Positions 10,307-20,769 of a stretch of DNA of 64,000 nt are shown piece after piece (within the stretch, counting starts at the first letter, position 1; every line of letters begins with the position of its first letter). The stretch covers positions 5,223,501 to 5,287,500 of the forward strand of contig JAUIMM010000088.1 of assembly GCA_031769625.1 (NCBI GenBank). Reading direction: 5' to 3'. Below the pieces are notes generated by a model. That model made no database searches and was not told the origin of the DNA. It saw only the letters and a program-made list of their open reading frames with translations. A program made the translations under genes and the position numbers. The stretch is from Taudactylus pleione. Its lineage: Eukaryota; Chordata; Amphibia; Anura; Myobatrachidae.

Positions 10307-10728
10307 GGGCCTGACTCAGAGCCGGATGCTCTGACAGAGCGCTCGCTCTGAATCAGGGCCACAGCTATAGCGAGCGACCAGGAAGATGGTCACAATGGTC
10401 AAGACCATCGCGACCATCGGGCTTGCGACTAGACCCTTGTGGTAGGGTCTCGTTGCCGCAAGCCCAAGAGGGCTTTCGGCTCTAACAGAGCCGAAAACAC
10501 TCCCACTGACATCACTTGTGATGTCAGTGGGGCCGGCCCCAGACGGTAGGCGTTCCCATGCGAACGTCTCCATCTGGGCAGCCACGCCCCCGGCCCACCC
10601 ACCAAAGGGGGCGTGCTGTCACTCAACATCGACACCATGCCCCTTTTGGTATGAGACCCGGAGCGACGGTTTGCCCGTCGCTATCCGGGTCTAGCGCATA
10701 GCGCTCGCGAGCGGGTCTGAATCAGCCC
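10307..10728 (+). mobile_element. Serial-hairpin MITE, copy A2
   Basis: It begins GGGCCTGACTCAGAGCC and ends GTCTGAATCAGCCC. The internal order follows copy C at 53366-53913 (terminal stem, GATGGTC stem, CTTGCG stem, TTTTCGGCTC stem, CCCACTGACATCAC stem, GGCGTTCCC stem, GGGGGCGTG stem, GACCCGGAGCGACGG stem, final stem). One stem is only half present, so this copy has a deletion. Flanking trinucleotides are TGT and AGT. Confidence 0.8.
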
Positions 10729-11215
10729 AGTGACTCCTTGGGCCGTAGCCCACGTTGTAAATAAGTACTGTGATTCTGCTGGCCGTACCCCACTGGGTGG
10801 GTGCACTACTTTTCATTTCTGCCACTGCTGTGTGGTAATGTTTCATAGATGTGCTTTATACTGTGGTGTCTGTGTCGTTGTGCCGCTGCTTTGTCGCTTA
10901 GTTAGCTCACTGCAACCTTTGGCCAATAATGTTGAAAACAATATTATAAGCTGTGAGGTGTTCTAAATTGACTGGACATTAATGTTATTGAGGTTAATAA
11001 TACTCTAGGAAGAAAACAAAGACCAATTTATTTGATTTTAGCTTTTTTTGTCAATTTTTGTAAAAAAATCCAAATCCAAAGCCAGTCCCCACAGTTTGGC
11101 AAATCCAAATCCAAATCCAAATCCGGACGACGAATTAGAACCAAATACAAATCCGTCAAAAATGGTCCGGCCGCACGCATCCCTACTTCTTAATAGAACT
11201 CCCAGTATGATATTA

Positions 11216-11410
11216 AGGGGTCTATTTACTAAACAGTGTTAGCAAACAGAATGAAAAGTGATGAGAAAGTGATAAGGTGCCAGCCAATCAGCTCCCAACT
11301 GTCATTTTTCAAACACAGCCTGTGAGATGACAGTTGGGAGCTGATTGGCTGGCACCTTATCACTTTCTTATCACTTTTCACTCCTAACACTGCTTAGTAA
11401 ATAGACCCCT
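11216..11410. mobile_element. Palindromic MITE (GGGGTCTATTTACTAA family)
   Basis: The arms AGGGGTCTATTTACTAA and TTAGTAAATAGACCCCT close a near-complete palindrome containing CCAGCCAATCAGCTCC and its complement. Homologues are at 28643, 45320 and 49840. It has no coding capacity. Confidence 0.9.
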
Positions 11411-12006
11411 CAGTAAGAATTGGGGAGTTACTAAGGTGAAAACTAAATCAAGGTTTACTTTAGTATAATTATAAGATCAGAACTACAGAGTCCTCGGCCT
11501 GTATTCCCAATATCGGATGTGAGATGTCTGTTAAATGTTTCAATTAGAGGTGTGCATCGGCCACTTTTTGTGTTTTGTGTTTTGGATCTGGATCTTTCTT
11601 TGTGTTTTGGATCTGGATTGGTTTTGCCAAAACCACCCTTCCCTATTTTGGGTTCTGGGTTTTGTGTTTTGGATCTGTATTTTTTTTTTTAAAAAAGCAT
11701 AAGAACAGCTAAAATCACAGAATTTGTGGGTTTTTCTGCTCCTATGCTATTATTAACCTCAATAACCTTAATTTCCACTCATTTCCAGTCTATTCTGAAC
11801 ACCTCACACCTCACAATAGTGTTTTTATGTCCAAAAGGTTGCACCAAGGTACAGTGGCGTAACTAGGGGGGGTCGGGCAGGGTGCGTGCCCTGGGCGCCG
11901 TGGGACTGGGTGCGTGCCTGGGCGCCATGGGCCACGGTACGGCCCGCCCTAGTTATCCACCAGTGTAGCACCGACCGCAGTGAGTGTGGTCAGCGCTACA
12001 CATTTA

Positions 12007-12291
12007 CACAGGACCGGCGCTAGGCTTCCAGCGCCGGTCCTGTGCTGCACAGCTGAGCCCGTTCCCTCCCCCTGAGCGCTTGCCCAATAGGGCTAGGAGG
12101 CAGGCTCAGGTTGTGCATAACACATGCATCGCCGCCAGCGCTGGCGGCGATGCGTGTGTTAAACAGCAGCCAATGAGAGTCAGATAGACTCTCATTGACT
12201 GCTGCAGCACCCACTGCAAGAGCCGGGCTTCCGTACGGCTCCTGCAGTGGGTAATGGGACAGACGTCATGACATCATGACGTCTCTCCCAT
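12007..12291. repeat. Five consecutive hairpins inside the nested hAT
   Basis: Stems: 12007-12044 (CACAGGACCGGCGCT and complement), 12119-12160 (ATCGCCGCCAGCG core), 12164-12204 (CAATGAGAGTC and complement), 12209-12252 (ACCCACTGCA..GAGCCG), 12254-12291 (AGACGTCATGA and complement). They are adjacent and unrelated to each other in sequence. Confidence 0.85.
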
Positions 12292-12419
12292 AATGCTGAG
12301 CGCACCAGCACGGGAGGACTGGCGGGCGGCGGCGGGAGCGTTGTCGCGGACCGGAGCAGCAGCAGCGTGGATTCAGGTAAGTATATTTTTTTATATATAT
12401 ATTTTTTTAAACCTGTCTG

Positions 12420-13040
12420 CACTACTGGGGGCACAACGGGGGAGGGGGGTGACTACTACTGGGGGGACCTCTACTGGGGGGGCTACTACTGGGGGCATTT
12501 AATCAGGAAGGGGAACCTCTACTGGGGACTACTACTTGGGGGGGAACTACCACTGGGGGCATTATAAAAGGGGCCTACCACTAGAGGCACTGCACTGTGG
12601 AGACCACTACTGGGGGCAATAATAGGAAGGGCCACTACAGGGGGCACTGGATAGGGGGATCACTACCGGGTGCCTGCATAAGGGGGACCACTACTGGGAA
12701 AACTGCATGGGGGGACTACTGCTGGGGGCACTATATAAAGGGCACTGCATGGGGGGGGACTACTACTGGGGGCACTATATAAAGGGCACTGCATAAGGGG
12801 ATACCGCTACTGGGCGCACTGCATTCTGGGGACTGCTACTGGGGGTACTGCATAAGGGGGAACACTACATGGGGCACTGCATTTGGGGGGGCCACTACTG
12901 GGGGTACTGAGTAAGGGGAACTAATTGGGGGCTGTATAAGGGGGACCACTACTGGGGATATGGTATAAGGGGCACTACTATGGGCCTGCATAAGAGGGAC
13001 CACAATTGCATACTGGGGGTACTGTATAAGGGGTACTACT
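12420..13040. repeat. Degenerate CTACTGGGGGCA minisatellite
   Basis: Many imperfect repeats of CTACTGGGGGCACTGCATAA with variable spacing (roughly 25-45 bp). The strand is G-rich, with many GGGG runs. It lies wholly inside the nested hAT. Confidence 0.85.
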
Positions 13041-13563
13041 GGGGTTAAGGTGCATATGGATAGGAATGTTCAGCGTGAAAATAAAGGGTTGTGTCATGTT
13101 GACACGCCCCATTTTTAAGTGACCACGCCCATTTTTTTGACACGCGCGCCCTAGGCGCACGCACATTGGGGGTGGGGGGTGCTCCCTTTTCAAATTTTCC
13201 CTGGGCTCCAAATACCCTAGTTACACCACTGCCGAGGTAGCTGGGTGACTATGCTTAGCGATACGAGTGGGCAGCACAAACACATTGCCCATCTAGGAGT
13301 GACACTGCAGTGGTAGACAGGATGGCAGTTCGAAAAACTAGGCCCCAAACAGTACATAATGCAAAGAAAAAAATGAGGTGCAAGATGGAATTGTCCTTGG
13401 GCCCTCCCACCCACCCTTATGTTGTATAAACAGGACATGCACACTTTAACAAACCAATCATTTCAGCGCCAGGGTCTGCCACACGAATGTGGCTGAAATG
13501 TTTGGTTCGTTTGGGCCCCCACAAAACAAGCTGGCAAATAATTTGTCCCTGCACAAACTGGCT

Positions 13564-14061
13564 CTACGGAGGCAAGATGTCGTCCTCTTCCTCCTCATCC
13601 ACCGATTCTTCACCCTCTTCAGTGTTGTGTACATCCTCATCCTCACAGAGTATTAATTCATCCCCACTGGAATCCACCCCCACAGGTCCCTCTGTACATT
13701 CTGGAGACTGGTCTCCCTGGAAGAGTTGATAATTCATTTTTATGAACATCATCTTCTCCACATTTTGTGGAAGCAACCTCCTACGCCTTTCGCTGACAAG
13801 GTTCCCGGCTGCACTAAACACTCTTTCGGAGTACACACTGGAGGGGGGGCAACTCAGGTAAAATAGAGCCAGTTTGTACAGGGTCCTCCAAATTGCCTCT
13901 TTTTCCTGCCAGTACAGGTATGGACTGTCTGACATCCCTACTTGGATGCTGTCACCAATGTAAACCTCCACCATTCTGTCAGTGGTGACAGTATCATATG
14001 CAGTGACAGTAGACATGTCAGAAATTGTTGGCACGTCCTTCAGTCCGGACCAGATGTCCAA
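13564..14061 (-). pseudogene. hAT transposase, C-terminal remnant
   Basis: This stretch encodes the counterpart of residues ~873-1037 of the intact transposase at 3441-6554 (DIWSGLKD, then the SERVFSAAG dimerisation block and acidic tail). Everything N-terminal is missing: BED finger, both catalytic Asp residues and most of the RNase H-like fold. At about 14061 the coding sequence joins directly to the 160-bp-type repeat array, so one internal deletion removed about 2.6 kb of coding DNA. The surviving frame is open, but the reading frame upstream comes from repeat DNA. Confidence 0.9.
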
Positions 14062-15890
14062 ACCGGCCCTTGACTTATGACACAGGCACATGCTTGGCGC
14101 TGCTGCTGTGTTGATGCACGTGCGGCTACTGTGCATACATTTCGCACACAAACACAGAAAAAAAAGAATTGTTTATTTTTTGTGTAGCGCACTTTGGGTG
14201 TTACACCACCCTTTAACAGACTTATGGGACACAGGCGCACGCTTGGCGCTGTTCCTTTGTTGATGCACGTACAGTGCACACAATTCACAAACACAGAAGA
14301 AAATGTTTTATTTTTGTTGGAGTGCACTTTGAGGGTTACACCACCCTTTAACAGACAGACGCACGCTTGGTGCTGCTACTTTGAGGATGCAGGTGTGGCT
14401 ACAGCCCACACAGTTCACAAGGACTGAAAAAAAAGATTTTTTTTTTGTGGAGCGCACTTTGGGGGTTACTCCACCCTTTAACAAACAGATGCACGCTTGG
14501 CGCTGCAGCTTTGTGGATGCAGGTGCGGCTACTGCGCATACATTTCACACACAAACACAGAAAAAAAGATTATTTTATTTTTGTTGGAGCGCACTTTGGG
14601 GGTTACACCACCGTTTAACAGACAGACGCACGCTTGGCGCTGCTGCTTTGAGGATGCAGGTGTGGCTACTGCGCATACATTTCACACACAAACACAGAAA
14701 AAAAGATTATTTTATTTTTGTTGGAGCGCACTCTGGGGGTTACACCACCCTTTAACAGACAGATGCACGCTTGGCGCTGCTACTTTGAGGATGCACGTAC
14801 AGTGCACACAATTCACAAACAAAGAAGAAAATGTTTTATTTTTGTTAGAGTGCACTTTGGGGGTTACACCACCCTTTAACAGACTTATGGGACACAGGCG
14901 CACACTTGGCGCTGCTCCTTTATTGATGAACGTACAGTGCACACAATTCACAAACACAGAAGAAAATGTTTTATTTTTGTTGGAGTGCACTTTGGGGGTT
15001 ACACCACCCTTTAACAGACAGACGCACGCTTGGCGCTGCTGCTTTGAGGATGCATGTACAGTGCACACAGTTCACAAACACAGAAAATAATTTTTTATTT
15101 TTGTTGGAGTGCACTTTGGGGGTTACACCACCCTTTAAGAGATGAGCCAGCTGGCCCTTTACTTATGGGACACAGGCGTACGCTTGGCACTGCTCCTTTG
15201 TTGATGCACGTGCAGCCACAGTGCACACAATTCACAAACACAGAAAACAATTTTTTATTTTGTTTGGAGTGCACTTTGGGGGTTACACCACCCTTTAACA
15301 GATGAGCCAGCCAGGCCTTTACTTATGACACAGACGCACGCTTGGCGCTACTTTGTTGATGCACGTGCGGCTACTGCGCACACAATTCACAAACACAAAA
15401 AAAATAATATTTTTTTTGGAGTGCACTTTTGGGGTTACAGCACCCTTTAACGGACAAGCCAGTCGGCCCTTTTCTTATGACACAGGCGCACGCTTGGCAC
15501 CGCTTCTTTGTTGATGCACATGCAGCCACAGTGCACACAATTCACGAACACAGAAAATAATTTTCTATTTTGTTTGGAGTGCACTTTGGGGGTTAAAGCA
15601 CCCTTTAACGGTCAAGCCAGCCGCCCCTTTACTTATGACACAGGCGCACAATTGGTGTTACTTTGTTGATGCATGTGCGGCTACTGCGCACACAATTCAT
15701 AAACACAATAAAAACATTTTTTTTGGAGTGCACTTTGGGGGTTACAGCACCCTTTAACGGACAAGCCAGCCGGCCCTTGATTTATGACACAGGCACACGC
15801 TTGGCGCTACTTTGTTGATGCACGTGCGGCTACTGTGCACACCATTCACAAACACAGAAAAAAAAAATATTTTTTTTGGAGTGCAGTTTG
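14062..15890. repeat. Diverged tandem repeats of the hAT 5' region
   Basis: About twelve units of roughly 115-160 bp carry the landmarks of the 160-bp array at 6582-8519 (GCACGCTTGGCGCTGC, CACAATTCACAAACACAGAA, TTTGGGGGTTACACCACCC). Units here differ substantially from one another in length and sequence. Confidence 0.9.
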
Positions 15891-16447
15891 GGGGAGCACC
15901 CCTGATGCACAGATCACCCCCTGGACAACACTACAGAACCCCTCCAGGACTACAGCCTTTATGGGACACTGCACAACACAGTCCAGCCAGCCCCTATAGA
16001 CTTTGGAGTGGACTCAGCCCCTATGGACAACTGACTGCACAACACTGCCCAGCCAGCCCCTATGACAGCAGCACAACACAGCCCAGCCAGCCCCTATGGA
16101 CAACAGCAGCACAACACAGCCCAGTCAGCCCCTATGGACTGAGCGGTCATAGCCCCTATGGACAACAGCAGCACAACACAGCCCAGCCAGCCCTAGCTCC
16201 CACCCTCCCTCTTCACTGTAGACAGCCGGAGTGAGAAATGGCGCCGACGCGGGGACCTTTTATAGAATCCAAAACCCGCGAGATCCAGAAGGTTGGATGA
16301 TGACGTTTTGCCTCGATTTCAGATCCGAGTCAGGCAGGAAAAGTCGACCCTGACTCGAATACGACTCGGATCGGGGGGGCTCGGGTGGTTTGGATTTCAG
16401 AAATCCGAACCCGCTCATCCCTAGTTTCAATATACAGTTGATATTGA

Positions 16448-17246
16448 GGGCGGGATATATAAAGCATTGCATTTTGGATGCAATACATCCCGTCACTGAT
16501 CGCAAGTATACCGGCGTTAACAATAATGCCGTTTGTGTGTAGGACATACTTGCCGACATTCAGCTCCCTCCTTCCGGGAGGGAACTGAATGCCTGCAAAC
16601 AGTGGGGGCGTGGCCGGGCAATGGGTCTGTGTTGGGGGCAGAGCCGCACGATCGCATCATCGTGGCCACGCCCCTTCCTCCCAATGCCGGAAATAAAGGC
16701 ATTGTGAAGCAGGGGGCGGAGCCACGATGATGCGATTCAGTGCGAATTGCGTCATCACGCCCCCCCGCTGCGGGGGTTTCTAGTAGGTACTCAGGGGGGC
16801 AGGCGGCAGCCGGGAGGCTTGACTGCCTTTCCGGGGTGTCGGGAGCGGCATCTGATATTCGGGAGGGTTGGCAAGCCTAGTGTGGGATTGGGATACAAAT
16901 CACAAAGGCTAGCTCTTCCAATAAGAGCTGTCCTTTGCGGTGTGAGTACTGCCGGGTTTATGAACCTGGAAGTCCTTCTGCACATGCGTGGCCATTAGTC
17001 ATCACATGCGTGCGCTGCGGGGGACCATGGGAAGGCTCCTATTGGATCCCTCATCGGGAATATTGCGAAAGGAAGCATTTAGTCTTCTATTAGGCAACGC
17101 CATCTATAAATGGCATTGCCTATCTGGTACAAGCTCTGGAAAGTTTTGCATTTCGGAGTTTTGCACATATGTGAAATGCAGGCAAACCTCAAAAAATGGA
17201 ATTTTTCTGAGTTTTGACCGCATTTTAGCGTTAGTACATCCTGCCC
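16448..17246. mobile_element. Harbinger-like MITE with 3-bp TGA duplication
   Basis: Ends GGGCGGGATATATAAAGC and (complement) GGGCAGGATGTACTAACG are flanked by TGA on both sides (16445-16447, 17247-17249). A different element is nested at about 16544-16883. No coding region. The superfamily is inferred only from the 3-bp duplication and G-rich ends. Confidence 0.75.
16544..16883. mobile_element. Nested MITE (ACATACTTGCCGAC ends)
   Basis: Starts ACATACTTGCCGACATTC and ends GAGGGTTGGCAAGCCTAGTGT, imperfect inverted ends. The interior is GC-rich with inverted segments such as GATGATGCGAT / ATCGCATCATC. Confidence 0.65.
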
Positions 17247-17623
17247 TGAGAGTTAAAGTGGTTTTAATATGAAAAGGGTTAATCTTGTATGTTTAGAAAT
17301 AGGTGGATTTAAAAAGGAGCAATAGATTCCCAATTAAGACTCCTTAATTAAATTCAGTGATTGATGCTCATTTTGTTACCCGCTCCATATACTGGTACAG
17401 GGGTGTGGAAGGAAGGAATAGTTTGGTTTTCCTATACCAGGGGTATCAGAGCTACATGCAGTAATGCACATACTAGGACTCACTTACAACACATACAGTA
17501 ATATGGCTGAGAAGCAGTCTAAAATCCTCTTTACTGTTATCACATGCGACTCATGGATGGAGTTGAATAGAGCAAAGGTGTTTGATAAAGTTAGACTAAG
17601 TGCAGAAGTGTGAGTAGCTTTGC

Positions 17624-17636
17624 GAGAGAGAGAGAA

Positions 17637-17675
<39 letters not shown>
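17624..17675. repeat. (GA)n microsatellite
   Basis: GAGA dinucleotide run with two interruptions. Confidence 0.95.
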
Positions 17676-17775
17676 CTTTAAATGAGATAAAAGGGTAGGG
17701 AGTGCACATTTTTAGGATCTTTTCTTTCTTTGTGTAAAGGAAAAACAGTTATGTCCAAAGACTAGGTGCTCGAGT

Positions 17776-18360
17776 TTAAATCAATCTAAATCGATATAAA
17801 TTGATATTCTGTTTCAGGGGCTTAATTGCACATTTACTTGCAGATGATATTTTATATTGATTATCAAATGTTAGTAAATGTGCGTCTTAACCCCTGAAAC
17901 ACAACCAGATTCGCTGAGAGGGAGAAGCGGGTACTAATTACCAGGGCCCGGGCTTACTGGAGGAGCCCAGCGGCGGACCGGGTCTGACGTCGCTCCCCCC
18001 TCCCTCCTACCTCTCAGAAGCCCCACCTGCTGTGTGCTGGGCTGCAGTGGGAGACTGCTCTCTCCTCTGCCTGTGGGGGTAAGTGATCACACTGATCTCG
18101 CACCGCCGCTGGAATTTTCACCGGGCTGAGGGGTTCACGGCGACCCAATCGCAGTTATGCAGCACCGCTTCACGGCGATGCAAAAAGATGTTATTTGTTG
18201 CCTTTTTTTCTTCTAAGGGGGCATGGCCACACCTCCCGCGATTAGGCCACGTCCCCTTCCCCTGGGCCGGATCTCTACGGTCCTGAACACAACACTGATT
18301 TAGATTTTTAAAATCGATCAAAAACTATTAAAATTGACCTTTAGTAAAGTTACCCCTAGG
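17776..18360. repeat. Composite inverted-repeat region
   Basis: GTTTCAGGGGCTTAATTGCAC near 17812 pairs imperfectly with GTGCGTCTTAACCCCTGAAAC near 17880. Outside it, AAATCAATCTAAATCGAT at the left is mirrored by ATTTAGATTTTTAAAATCGATC near 18300. The middle (about 17915-18290) holds a GCGGGTACTAATTACCAGGGCCCGGG segment, shared with 48843-48904. I read this as nested MITE debris; boundaries are uncertain. Confidence 0.55.
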
Positions 18361-18438
18361 ATTTTGAACCACTTTGCACCAGGAAGAGGTCTGACATGCT
18401 GGGCCAAATGTAATAGGCTGAGAGTTCGAAAATGAGAT

Positions 18439-18724
18439 GGTGCATACACACGGTCAGATTTGATGAACGATTAAAGGATTTTTACAACAATTTGAACGAT
18501 TTCATCAATGATGAACGATTGAACGATTTCTGACAGTATTAAAATCTTTGAAATCGTCAAAATCTGACAGCAAACACAGTTGATGTCAGAGATCGTTATC
18601 TGACATACGGGAACGCGCATCGTTCGTCGATGCATGCCCTACATGCCAAAGATATGAACGATTGAACGATTTTTACAATCGTTATCGTTCATATCTGATA
18701 AGAAATCTGACCGTGTGTATGCAC
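18439..18724. mobile_element. MITE with GGTGCATACACACGGTC ends, GAT duplication
   Basis: Left GGTGCATACACACGGTCAG and right CTGACCGTGTGTATGCAC are inverted. GAT lies on both sides (18436-18438, 18725-18727). The interior has several ATGAACGATTGAACGATTT repeats. It is inserted in an older repeat (about 18413-18940) whose arms include TGTAATAG and AAACTCTCTCATTTTCTAAA. Confidence 0.8.
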
Positions 18725-18959
18725 GATAAGAGTTTAGCAGTAAACTCTCACATTGGTTGAGTTGTATCTTCAAAATGGGAAAACATCTGGATTAGAGTTT
18801 ATTTTGTGAGAGAATTTTTAGTCTGAAAAACAGGCGAGTTTGCATGTTCTCAGACTCTATTACATTGGCCGAGTTTAAAAAGTGTGAGAGGTTACTGCTA
18901 AACTCTCTCATTTTCTAAACTCACTCTATTACTTTTTACCCTTTACATCTTCCAGTTTC

Positions 18960-19584
18960 AACTTATCAGAGAAGTGAATTTCAAAGCATAATGTAAAAGA
19001 ATAAAGTTTCAAACATACAAAAATTGTAATCAAGAGTCCTGATTTCACATCACTGTCATAATTAAAAAAATACCCAAAACATTTTTTATCAAATGAAAAT
19101 GGTGGTTTTAATGTGGTCGGAGGGTGGATCACGCTGTGACATTCACACTATTGCACAGTGCGCCTTGCAAATTATTCTGCATGGTCTCAAGCAGATGAAC
19201 TTGTAGTTTGTGTAGACAAGCAAAAAGCAATCTCCTTTACTACAGTAGACAAAAAAACTAAAAGGGTCAACTGTAGTAAAGGAGTTAGGGGGCGACTAGG
19301 TGTGCTTTATGAGAGAGGTCCACTGTGTTCAGTCACTTGTAAACCCTAGGGCGGTTTCCTGTACATATAGTTACCCATATTTATAGCATCAGCTCAGGAA
19401 AAAGTAAATGAAATGAAAATCAGGATTTGTTAATAAAATTGGAATAAGTGCATTTATTATCTATGGATTTAATTGCTGCTTTAGCTTGGAAACTATGACG
19501 CAGAGGAGCCACCACTATCTCTTGGCAAGCCAAGTCTTCATAAACCAGGTTCATCTGCTGCAGATTACTTCATATGAGATGTTT
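18960..19584. other. Mostly featureless; one hairpin
   Basis: No gene seen. An inverted repeat (CTCCTTTACTACAGT near 19230 and ACTGTAGTAAAGGAG near 19270) could form a 15-bp stem. Confidence 0.5.
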
Positions 19585-20735
19585 CCAATTATGTATTCCA
19601 TGCAACCATACTGCATTACCTATATGCTTTTAATTATGTAGTCCATATAACCATACTACATTACCTATTTGCTTTCAATTATGTATTCCATATAACCATA
19701 CTGCATTACTTATATGCTTCCAATTACTGTATGTATTCCATATAACCACACTGCATTACCTATATGCTTGCAATGATGTATTCCATATAACCATACTGAA
19801 TTACCTATATGCTTCCAATTATGTATTTCATATAACCATACTGCATTACCTATATGCTTCCAATTATGTATTCCATATAACCATACTGCATTACCTATAT
19901 GCTTCCAATTATGTATTCCATATAACCATTTCCATATAAGCATTTCCTATATGCTTGCAATTATGTATTCCATATAACCACACTGCATTGCCTATATGCT
20001 TCCAAATATGTATTCCATACAACCATACTGCATTACCTATATGCTTCCAATTATGTATTCCATACAACCATACTGCATTACCTATATGCTTCCAAATATG
20101 TATTCCATATAACCATACTGCATTATCTATATTCTTCCAATTATGTATTCCATATAACCATACTGCATTACCTATATGCTTCCAATTATGTATTCCATAT
20201 AACCATACTGCATTACCTACAGTATATGCTTCCAATTATGTATTCCATATAACCACACTGCATTACCTAAATGCTTTCAATTACGTATTCCATATAACCA
20301 TACTGCATTACCTATATGCTTCCAATTATGTATTCCATATAACCATACTGCATTACCTATATATTTCCAATTATGTATTCCATATAACCATACTGCTTAC
20401 CTATATGCTTCAAAATATGTACTCCATATAACCATACTGCATTACCTATATGCTTCCAATTATGTATTCCATATAACCATACTGCATTACCTATATGTTT
20501 CCAATTATGTATTCCATATAACCATACTGAATTACCTATATGCTTCCAATTATGTATTCCATATAACTATACTGCATTACCTATATGCTTCCAATTATGT
20601 ATTCCATATAACCATACTGCATTACCTATATGCTTCCAATTATGCATTCCATCACTCAATACTGCATTACCTGCAGTATATGCTTCCAATTATGCATTCC
20701 ATACAATGATACTGCATTACCGATGTTTCCAATTG
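19585..20735. repeat. 45-bp minisatellite, left block (about 25 units)
   Basis: The unit is about 45 bp, containing CCAATTATGTATTCCATATA, ACCATACTGCATTACC and TATATGC. The period is divisible by three, so long artefactual ORFs appear on both strands (15-residue repeats). The array resumes at 22199 after an L2 insertion. Confidence 0.95.
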
Positions 20736-20769
20736 AAACCACGCTCACGAATGTTAGCAATGACCTCCA

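Larger units (their letters stand above)
9992..11185. mobile_element. Non-autonomous hAT element carrying serial-hairpin MITEs
   Basis: It begins TAGAGATGAGCGGTTCGGG and ends CGCACGCATCCCTA, the same ends as the autonomous hAT. A perfect 8-bp target duplication, cttcttaa, lies at 9984-9991 and 11186-11193. The interior is mostly two opposed serial-hairpin MITEs (10018-10270 and 10307-10728). The right part (about 11060-11160) has the CAAATCCAAATCC sequence typical of this family's left ends. No transposase is present. Confidence 0.92.
9850..11210. mobile_element. Palindromic MITE interrupted by a hAT insertion
   Basis: The left arm (about 9850-9915: GGGAGTTCTATTAAGAAGTG, then TTGCCCATAGCAACCAATCA) is the reverse complement of the right arm (about 9950-9991 and 11186-11205). 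This makes an almost self-complementary element of about 160 bp when the 1.2-kb hAT insertion (9992-11185) is removed. A diverged relative lies at 26145-26315. It has no coding capacity. Confidence 0.85.
11852..13231. mobile_element. Nested hAT-type non-autonomous element, 1.38 kb
   Basis: It begins CAGTGGCGTAACTAGGG and ends CCCTAGTTACACCACTG, a 17-bp inverted terminus. The target duplication is ccaaggta (11844-11851) and ccgaggta (13232-13239), 7 of 8 identical. The uninterrupted site is seen in the other hAT copy near 3106-3120. The left part (12007-12291) is five consecutive hairpins. The right part (about 12420-13040) is a degenerate minisatellite. No transposase is seen. Confidence 0.93.
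11545..16423 (-). mobile_element. Second hAT copy, internally deleted
   Basis: Ends are TAGAGGTGTGCATCGG and CCGAACCCGCTCATCCCTA. A perfect 8-bp target duplication, gtttcaat, lies at 11537-11544 and 16424-16431. It is the same family as 2807-9027. It contains a nested hAT (11852-13231), the last ~165 codons of the transposase (13564-14061), a diverged 130-160 bp repeat array and the same subterminal CAGCCCCTATGGAC region (about 15900-16200). It cannot encode a transposase but keeps both ends, so it could in principle be moved in trans. Confidence 0.95.

Noticed and set aside
10316..10638. Short ORFs of 69-89 codons at 10.3-10.6 kb
   Set aside because: Lie in the serial-hairpin MITE. The same ORFs appear on both strands because of the palindromes.
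16533..16998. GC-rich ORFs suggesting a CpG-island promoter
   Set aside because: The G+C comes from nested MITEs with defined ends. No exon or splice signals were found.
19955..20431. 158-codon ORF with 15-residue repeats
   Set aside because: By-product of the 45-bp minisatellite; open frames exist on both strands.
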